11,681 nucleotides of DNA from Acidimicrobiales bacterium (lineage in GTDB: Bacteria > Actinomycetota > Acidimicrobiia > Acidimicrobiales > RAAP-2), in NCBI GenBank assembly GCA_017883125.1, contig JADGOD010000064.1, positions 1 through 11,681 of the forward strand. The letters are read 5' to 3'. Position 1 is the first letter of the stretch. Each line of letters opens with the position of its first letter. Shown here in pieces: positions 7,072 to 11,681 of the stretch. Both the position numbers and the translations under genes were made by a program. Under the pieces are notes generated by a model. That model did no database searches, was not told where the DNA came from, and was given only the letters and a program-made list of their open reading frames with translations.

Positions 7072-8568
7072 CTATCGGGTCTTCGGGAAGCCCAGATCCA
7101 CGCTTGACGTCGCCGGGTCCGGCCAGCGGGTGGTGATGACCTTGGTGCGGGTGAAGAAGTCGATCCCCGCTGGTCCGTACATGTGAGCATCGCCGAAGAG
7201 CGAGTCCTTCCAGCCACCGAAGCTGTACGTTGCGACCGGCACGGGGATCGGGACGTTGACGCCGACCATGCCACAGGTCACCTCTCGGCTGAACTTGCGC
7301 GCCGCTCCGCCGTCCCGGGTGAAGACGGCGACTCCGTTGCCGTAGGGGTTCGAGTTCACGAGCTCCGCAGCATCGGCGTAGGTCGGGACGCGCACCACGC
7401 TGAGGACGGGGCCGAAGATCTCCTCGTCGTAGACTCGCATCCCGGGCTTGACGTTGTCGACCAGTGACGGACCGAAGAAGAACCCGTTGGCGGCCTCTCC
7501 GTCGACGACCAGGTTGTGTCCGTCGACGACGACGGTGGCACCCTCGTCAGCGGCCCCGGCGATGTACGACGCCACCTTGTCTCGGTGCTCCCTGGTGATG
7601 AGAGGTCCCATGTCGGTCTTGGGGTCGTTACCCGGTCCGATGGTGAGCGCTTCGAGTCGCTGGGCGATCGCTTCAAGAAGCGGGTCGGCGACCTCGCCGA
7701 CGGCCACGATGACCGAGACAGCCATGCACCGTTCGCCGGCTGACCCGTAGGCAGCAGAGACGGCGGAGTCGGCCGCCACGTTGATGTCGGCGTCGGGGAG
7801 GACGACCATGTGGTTCTTGGCACCGCCGAGCGCCTGGACGCGCTTGCCCGCCGCTGTGGCACGCGAGTAGATCGACCTGGCGATCGGGGTCGAGCCGACG
7901 AAGCTGATGGCGCCGATGCCGGGGTGCTCGAGGAGGGAACCAACGACCTGGGCGTCTCCGTGGAGGACCGAGAAGACGCCATCGGGGAGCCCGGCCTCCT
8001 TCAGGAGCTCCGCCAGGATCATCGATGCCGACGGATCCTTCTCTGATGGCTTGAGGATCATGGCGTTTCCGCACGCCAGGGCGTTGCCGGTCATCCAGAG
8101 CGGCACCATGACGGGGAAGTTGAAGGGCGTGATCCCGGCGACGACGCCGACGGGCTGACGAATCGAGTGGACGTCGATCCCCCTCGAGGCCTGGGAGGTG
8201 TGGCCGCCCTTGAGGTGGCTGGCGATCCCGCAGGCGTACTCGACGTTCTCGAGGCCACGCGAGATCTCCCCGAGGGCGTCATCGTGGGTCTTGCCGTGCT
8301 CGGCGGTGATCGCCGACGCCAGCTCGTCCTTGCGGGTGTGGACGAGGTGCCGGAACTCGAACATGACCTCGGTCCGGGCGGAGATCGACGACGATCCCCA
8401 TGATCCGGCGGCGGTCGTGGCGCTGGCGACGACCTGTTCGATCTCCGCCGGGGTGGCGAAGGGGATCTCGGCCTGGATCTCTCCGGTCGCTGGGTTGAAG
8501 ATGGGACCCCAGCGGTCGGTGTCAGATTCCTTTGGGGTGCCGTTGACCCAGTGCGTGATGCGTCGCAT
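7072..8568 (-). CDS. mmsA: Methylmalonate-semialdehyde dehydrogenase (CoA-acylating)
   Basis: This 498-residue member of the aldehyde dehydrogenase superfamily would convert methylmalonate semialdehyde (or malonate semialdehyde) with NAD+ and CoA to propionyl-CoA (or acetyl-CoA) plus CO2. Diagnostic features are ITPFNFPVMVPLWM (146-159), the KPSEK NAD-binding segment (173-177), FVGSTPIA (223-230), QALGGAKNH (245-253), the catalytic GERCMA with Cys281, EEIFGPVLS (382-390) and the GVNVPIPVPVA stretch (436-446). At 245-253 the general-base Glu of hydrolytic aldehyde dehydrogenases is replaced, as is normal for the CoA-acylating branch. It acts in valine, thymine/beta-alanine or inositol breakdown. 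No hydroxyisobutyrate dehydrogenase or iol gene is visible, so the pathway is undecided. Start ATG 8568 has AAGGA nine bases upstream. It heads a unit with the Nudix gene and is divergent from the thioesterase. Confidence 0.95.
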   Translation of the reverse strand: MRRITHWVNGTPKESDTDRWGPIFNPATGEIQAEIPFATPAEIEQVVASATTAAGSWGSSSISARTEVMFEFRHLVHTRKDELASAITAEHGKTHDDALGEISRGLENVEYACGIASHLKGGHTSQASRGIDVHSIRQPVGVVAGITPFNFPVMVPLWMTGNALACGNAMILKPSEKDPSASMILAELLKEAGLPDGVFSVLHGDAQVVGSLLEHPGIGAISFVGSTPIARSIYSRATAAGKRVQALGGAKNHMVVLPDADINVAADSAVSAAYGSAGERCMAVSVIVAVGEVADPLLEAIAQRLEALTIGPGNDPKTDMGPLITREHRDKVASYIAGAADEGATVVVDGHNLVVDGEAANGFFFGPSLVDNVKPGMRVYDEEIFGPVLSVVRVPTYADAAELVNSNPYGNGVAVFTRDGGAARKFSREVTCGMVGVNVPIPVPVATYSFGGWKDSLFGDAHMYGPAGIDFFTRTKVITTRWPDPATSSVDLGFPKTR

Positions 8569-8747
8569 AACAGGTGATCCTTCTCGGAGCTCGCAGTCGA
8601 GGACTTCCCGAAGCGCCTGACGAGATGATACTCAGCGGTCGTAGCCGACGGAGTCGGTACACTCGCTCGATCGCCGCACGAGGGGTCCCAGAGCCCTTGG
8701 CTCGTGGGCCGATTCTCGCGGTGAGGTGTCGATTGGAGGAGGTCCAG
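8569..8747. promoter_or_regulatory. Divergent control region between mmsA and the thioesterase
   Basis: These 179 bp separate the two divergent starts. TACACT at 8658-8663 (+) and TATCAT at 8625-8630 (read on -) both fit TANNNT and could be -10 elements for the thioesterase and mmsA; neither has a good -35. An imperfect inverted repeat lies at 8641-8660 (GTA-CCGAC / GTCGG-TAC with a 3-base centre and one bulged G) and overlaps the TACACT. A second repeat, CACGAG at 8677-8682 and CTCGTG at 8701-8706, would lie in the thioesterase leader. The thioesterase start has a strong GGAGGAGGT ribosome site at 8735-8743. Confidence 0.4.
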
Positions 8748-9566
8748 ATGGTTCAAATCCCGAGCTTCAACGGAGCGCTCGACGTGACCCCGACGGCGGA
8801 CTCCTCCTATGTGGTGCAGCTGAGCCCGGACTGGACGGTGGGGGGTAAGCCGAACGGCGGCTATCTCATGAGCATCCTGGCTCGCTGCGCCGGGCTCGCG
8901 ATCGCCGCCGCCGGCCAGCACCACCCCCACTGCGTGATCTCGGCCACCTCGTTCATCGGGTCACCGGACCCGACGGAGGCCACCGTCGAGGTCGAGATCC
9001 TCCGCAGAGGCCTTGGGGCCACCCAGGTCCGCGCCGTCCTGCGCCAAGGCGGCGGAGTGCTCGTCGACTCATCGATGACCTTCTCGACGTTGAAGCAGGA
9101 TCCCGAGCGGCTCTACGACGCGCTCCCGGCGATCCAGCTCCCGCCGATGGCCGAGTGCGTTCGCATCCCGGCGTCATCTGACGGACGCTTCACCGTCAGC
9201 GTCATGGACGGGACCATGATCCTGATGGATCCGGCCACCATGGACTGGAGCCAAGGGCTCTCCGGGGGGTTGGCCGAGCTGCGAGGCTGGGCCTCCTTCA
9301 CCGACGATCAGCCGATCGACGAGGTGGCGCTGCTCTACCTGATCGACTGCTTCCCGCCCGCCACGTTCCCGCTGTCGTCGAAGGGCTGGGTCCCGACCAT
9401 CCAGCTGACGGCGTATGTCCGAGCGCTCCCTGCGCCCGGGCCGGTGCGGGTCCGACAGAAGGCTCAGGTGATCGAAGGCGGCTTCGTCGACGAGGTCTGC
9501 GAGATCTGGGACGAGACCGGGGTGCTGGTGGCTCAGGGAACCCAGCTGGCCAAGGTCCGCTTCTAG
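8748..9566 (+). CDS. Acyl-CoA thioesterase, double-hotdog (TesB / 4HBT_3-like)
   Basis: The 272-residue protein looks like two fused hotdog domains that would hydrolyse acyl-CoA to free acid and CoA. The N-terminal half has WTVGGKPNGGYL (29-40), the glycine-rich entry to the long hotdog helix. The C-terminal half has LIDCFPPA (198-205), WVPTIQLTAYVRA (214-226) and a closing VAQGTQLAKV (261-270). By position, Asp200, Thr221 and Gln263 could correspond to the Asp/Thr/Gln triad of TesB; this is a tentative alignment by eye. Upstream in-frame ATGs would add 58 residues of Arg-rich, shadow-like sequence. ATG 8748 sits behind a near-ideal GGAGGAGGT site and starts the conserved fold. The gene is alone on its strand, divergent from mmsA and only 4 bp from the aldo/keto reductase stop. 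It may recycle CoA when acyl-CoA intermediates accumulate. Confidence 0.88.
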   Translation: MVQIPSFNGALDVTPTADSSYVVQLSPDWTVGGKPNGGYLMSILARCAGLAIAAAGQHHPHCVISATSFIGSPDPTEATVEVEILRRGLGATQVRAVLRQGGGVLVDSSMTFSTLKQDPERLYDALPAIQLPPMAECVRIPASSDGRFTVSVMDGTMILMDPATMDWSQGLSGGLAELRGWASFTDDQPIDEVALLYLIDCFPPATFPLSSKGWVPTIQLTAYVRALPAPGPVRVRQKAQVIEGGFVDEVCEIWDETGVLVAQGTQLAKVRF

Positions 9567-9570
9567 CGGG

Positions 9571-10569
9571 TCAGGGCCGCTGCGGCGGGCACACCGTGTA
9601 CTTCGGGTCGGTCGTCGCGATCGGCTCGAGGACTGCCTCGATCGCGGCGACGAGGTCATCGTCGAGCTGGATTTCGACGGCCTTGACGTTCGCTTGTATC
9701 TGCTCGGGCCGCGTCGCTCCGACGATCGCCGAAGAGACGTTGGGGTTGCGCAGCACCCAGGCGAGGGCGACCTCGGCCGGCGTGTGGCCGGCCTCCCGTG
9801 CGACCTCGGCGAACCTCTGGACGATCTGCAGCATCTCGTCCTTCATGAAGCGCCTGATGTTGGAGCCCCACTCCTCCGAGGCAGCTCGCGAGCCCGACGG
9901 CGCCTCCTGTCCCGGAAGGTACTTGCCCGTCAGCACACCCTGGGCGAGTGGCGACCAGACGATCTGGCCGATCCCGTTGGCTTCGCAGACCGGGATGACC
10001 TCAGCTTCGATAACCCTCCAGAGGAGCGAGTACTGGGGTTGGTTCGAGATGATCCGGTCGAGACCCATCTCCTCGGCAATCCGCAGTGCATCGGAGATCT
10101 GAGAGGCCGTCCACTCGGAGACGCCGACATAGTGCACCTTCCCCTGGCGGACCAAGTCGTCGAAGGCACGCAGGGTCTCTTCGAGCGGGGTCTCGACGTC
10201 GTAGCGGTGCGCCTGGATCAAGTCGACGTGGTCGGTTCCGAGCCGCTCGAGCGAGGCGTTCACCGACTCGACGATGTGCTTGCGCGATAAGCCACGGTTG
10301 TTCGGGTTCGGCCCGGTCGGCCAGTAGACCTTGGTGAAGATCTCGATCGAATCACGCCGGACGCCCTTGAGCGCTCGACCGAGCACCTCTTCAGCAGCTC
10401 CGAGCGCGTAGATGTCAGCGGTGTCGAACGTGGTGATCCCGGCGTCGAGTGATGCCCGGACGCAGGAGGTGGCGGCATCCTGCTCGATCTGTCCGCCGTG
10501 GGTGATCCAGTTTCCGTAGCTCAGGGCTGAGACCATCATCCCTGAGCGTCCAAGGTGTCGATACTCCAT
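9571..10569 (-). CDS. Aldo/keto reductase, potassium-channel beta-subunit-like
   Basis: The 332-residue NADP(H)-dependent oxidoreductase has the (beta/alpha)8 AKR fold. The catalytic tetrad is complete: Asp49 in FDTADIY, Tyr54, Lys80 in FTKVYW and His121 in QAHRYD. The C-terminal cofactor segment includes SPLAQGVLTGKY (206-217) and AIVGATRPEQIQAN (281-294). The opening MEYRHLGRSG and overall length match the branch containing the voltage-gated potassium channel beta subunits and bacterial YghZ-like proteins, which reduce a range of aldehydes and ketones; the physiological substrate is unknown. The gene follows surE by 44 bp on the same strand. It lacks a ribosome site near its ATG but has TACGCT eight bases upstream, so it may be transcribed separately as a leaderless message. 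It is convergent with the thioesterase, with 4 bp between stops. Confidence 0.93.
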   Translation of the reverse strand: MEYRHLGRSGMMVSALSYGNWITHGGQIEQDAATSCVRASLDAGITTFDTADIYALGAAEEVLGRALKGVRRDSIEIFTKVYWPTGPNPNNRGLSRKHIVESVNASLERLGTDHVDLIQAHRYDVETPLEETLRAFDDLVRQGKVHYVGVSEWTASQISDALRIAEEMGLDRIISNQPQYSLLWRVIEAEVIPVCEANGIGQIVWSPLAQGVLTGKYLPGQEAPSGSRAASEEWGSNIRRFMKDEMLQIVQRFAEVAREAGHTPAEVALAWVLRNPNVSSAIVGATRPEQIQANVKAVEIQLDDDLVAAIEAVLEPIATTDPKYTVCPPQRP

Positions 10570-10577
10570 GGAGACGG

Positions 10578-10583
10578 AGCGTA
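10578..10583 (-). promoter_or_regulatory. Possible leaderless promoter -10 (TACGCT) for the aldo/keto reductase gene
   Basis: On the minus strand TACGCT fits TANNNT and is followed by eight bases and the ATG at 10569. No Shine-Dalgarno sequence lies at the usual distance; the nearest AGG is about 16 bases away. The element lies inside the 44-bp gap after surE and so would give the reductase its own promoter. The evidence is pattern and spacing only. Confidence 0.3.
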
Positions 10584-10613
10584 CCTGGAGACCCCTCTAC
10601 GTGGCTCAGGTCA

Positions 10614-11480
10614 TCACCGGAATGCTTCGAGGTGTCGCTCGATGGCTCCAAGGGCATCCCGGATCAGGTCGTCGCCGCCGGTATCGGTGTCCTCATGGAC
10701 GCTGCGCAGCGAGGTGAGTGACGCGTATCCCGCAGCGATGAGCGCCCCGTCGTCGTCCGGCTCTTCATCGCTCACGTCGCCAAGCTCGGGGACGGCGGAC
10801 CCGAGGGTGAGCGAGAGCCGAGCCTTCTCGCCGACGTTCAGGCCGCTGTGCGGTGTGCTCGAGCCGAGCGTTGACGCCTCGCGGATCAATCCGGCGGTCG
10901 AGACGCGCCCTCGTCGAACGCCCTTGAGATCTGCGAGGTCGAGTGCGGGAACGTTGAGGTTGAACAGCGTCCGCGGCGGGGCGCCAGCGAGCTCGTCGAG
11001 GACGGCGACGGCGACCTGGGCGGCCGCGTGGAGGGGGGCACCGGGATGTGACTGTATCGAGACCGCAAGACCCGAGAGACCGAGCTGGCTGGCGGCCAGG
11101 ATGGCCCCGACGGTCCCCGAGTGAAGGACCGACCGGCCGACGTTGACACCGATGTTGATCCCCGAGCAGATCAGGTCCGGACGGGCCCCAAGTCCTCCGA
11201 GGCAGCCCACGATGGCGCAGAGCGCGGGGGACGCGTCGAGGGAGTAGGCCTCGACGTGCTCGGCACCGGGAATAGCGACACGCTCGTAGTCGATGCCGTC
11301 GCGCGTGTACACCTCGCCCACGGCGGCCGCGGCCCCCGAGTAGTTGGTGTTCGGAGCGACCACGACGATCTCTCGGGTCTCGCCTCCAGGGGCTCGTTCC
11401 GACCATTCGGCCAGGGCGACGACAAGGGCCGCTATCCCCGGAGCGTCGTATCCGTCATCGTTCGTCACCAAGATGCGCAC
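10614..11480 (-). CDS. surE: 5'/3'-nucleotidase SurE
   Basis: The 288-residue SurE is a metal-dependent phosphatase that removes phosphate from nucleoside monophosphates. Metal-binding positions are visible: Asp8-Asp9 in NDDGY, Ser48 in NYSG and Asn109 in SGINIGVN. The loop SGTVGA (121-126) follows as in the family, and the C-terminal part keeps the pattern DGALIAAGYASLTSL (244-258) that corresponds to the usual Asp/Gly-Tyr-Ser-Thr signature. The segment around Ser48 reads NTNYSGAA instead of the more common Arg-containing DRNRSGAS form, so basic residues near the active site are missing. The start is GTG at 11480, in perfect register with the family's MRILxTNDDG opening. There is no good ribosome site, but TAGAGT lies six bases upstream. 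The gene is divergent from the short-chain dehydrogenase; the aldo/keto reductase follows 44 bp downstream. Confidence 0.93.
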   Translation of the reverse strand: MRILVTNDDGYDAPGIAALVVALAEWSERAPGGETREIVVVAPNTNYSGAAAAVGEVYTRDGIDYERVAIPGAEHVEAYSLDASPALCAIVGCLGGLGARPDLICSGINIGVNVGRSVLHSGTVGAILAASQLGLSGLAVSIQSHPGAPLHAAAQVAVAVLDELAGAPPRTLFNLNVPALDLADLKGVRRGRVSTAGLIREASTLGSSTPHSGLNVGEKARLSLTLGSAVPELGDVSDEEPDDDGALIAAGYASLTSLRSVHEDTDTGGDDLIRDALGAIERHLEAFR

Positions 11481-11486
11481 AGCCGT

Positions 11487-11492
11487 ACTCTA
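11487..11492 (-). promoter_or_regulatory. Possible leaderless promoter -10 (TAGAGT) for surE
   Basis: On the minus strand TAGAGT fits TANNNT and is followed by exactly six bases and the GTG start at 11480, the standard distance from a -10 element to the first transcribed base. At most a three-base GAG match to the ribosome is present upstream. A second candidate, TATAAG (11496-11501 on the minus strand), would give a leader of only a few bases. Confidence 0.4.
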
Positions 11493-11500
11493 GAGCTTAT

Positions 11501-11516
11501 AGCGCCTCCCGGCGCT
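11501..11516. repeat. Short perfect hairpin in the surE / short-chain dehydrogenase divergent region
   Basis: AGCGCC (11501-11506) and GGCGCT (11511-11516) form a 6-bp perfect inverted repeat around four bases. It sits between the possible surE -10 elements and the ribosome site of the dehydrogenase, next to an 8-bp palindrome CTCTAGAG at 11488-11495. It could be an operator or a leader stem; it lacks a T tract and lies upstream of both genes, so a terminator is less likely. Confidence 0.35.
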
Positions 11517-11539
11517 CTCGTGAGGCCGGAGGTGGCGCA

Positions 11540-11681
11540 GTGGACAGAGGCGATTCATGGGCGGGCAAGGTGGCATTGGTGACCGGATCGTCGAGTGGGA
11601 TCGGTGAGGCGACGGCGCGCCTCTTCGACGCGCTCGGGGCGACCGTGGTGGTGAACTCCGCTCGATCCGTCGACGCAGGCA
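11540..11681 (+). CDS. Short-chain dehydrogenase/reductase (SDR), N-terminus, 3' truncated by window
   Basis: Forty-seven codons are visible before the window ends. After a short N-terminus the sequence reads KVALVTGSSSGIGEATARLF (10-29). This is the first beta strand, the TGxxxGxG NAD(P)-binding loop (15-22) and the first helix of a classical SDR, followed by a second strand ATVVVNSARS that binds the adenosine part. The GTG at 11540 has an ideal GGAGGT ribosome site at 11528-11533, six bases upstream; the ATG at 11557 is in a different frame. The catalytic Ser-Tyr-Lys residues lie beyond the window, so activity and substrate cannot be judged. It is divergent from surE, with 59 bp between the two starts. 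Confidence 0.9.
   Translation, partial: MDRGDSWAGKVALVTGSSSGIGEATARLFDALGATVVVNSARSVDAG

Noticed and set aside
7041..7274. N-terminal extension of the Nudix frame into mmsA
   Set aside because: The extension is Ser/Arg/Pro-rich shadow of the mmsA 3' end. The GTG at 7040 has a ribosome site and gives a normal-length Nudix protein.
8091..8930. 279-residue minus-strand open frame spanning the mmsA/thioesterase gap
   Set aside because: It is Pro/Ser/Arg-rich and overlaps two well-supported genes; it would obliterate the divergent control region.

Overview
The window is high-GC, densely coded bacterial DNA, most likely from an actinobacterium. Pointers are the GTG starts, the sortase-type wall anchor, a PLDc_N/SHOCT membrane protein, fadE/fadD-type acyl-CoA genes, and several starts that look leaderless. 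A member of Acidimicrobiia or a related uncultured lineage would fit, but I cannot place it more precisely. I see no tRNA, rRNA, insertion sequence, CRISPR array, phage gene or recognisable defence system.

Layout, left to right. (1) 1-2626 is envelope and translation: the C-terminal end of a sortase-anchored surface protein (+), facing a small secreted lipoprotein (-), preceded on the minus strand by a two-domain ABC-F ATPase whose leader carries a possible 24-codon upstream ORF. (2) 2740-2786 is a strong hairpin ending a minus-strand run that consists, in transcription order, of an acyl-CoA dehydrogenase, a DUF167 protein and a PLDc_N/SHOCT membrane protein. (3) 4811-4923 is a divergent control region between that dehydrogenase and a FadD-type acyl-CoA synthetase (+). 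(4) The synthetase runs tail-to-tail into, and overlaps by 16 bp, a Nudix hydrolase that is the second gene of an mmsA-nudix minus-strand operon. (5) 8569-8747 is a second divergent region, between mmsA and a double-hotdog acyl-CoA thioesterase (+). (6) The thioesterase converges on an aldo/keto reductase, with surE behind it (-). A third divergent region separates surE from the start of a short-chain dehydrogenase (+) cut by the window end.

Functionally the middle of the window is an acyl-CoA and semialdehyde catabolism neighbourhood. It holds an activating synthetase, a dehydrogenase, a CoA-acylating methylmalonate-semialdehyde dehydrogenase and a thioesterase, with two NAD(P)-type oxidoreductases nearby. 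The genes sit in several small units rather than one operon, so a single shared pathway is inference.

The most distinctive signals are fine-scale. The three genes with no convincing Shine-Dalgarno sequence (lipoprotein, aldo/keto reductase, surE) all have a TANNNT hexamer ending 6-8 bp before the start codon, as expected for leaderless transcripts. The sorting signal carries LPATG and LAATG motifs seven residues apart. The acyl-CoA dehydrogenase has Asp where the family's catalytic Glu is expected. I found no clear case for a wholly new multi-gene system.
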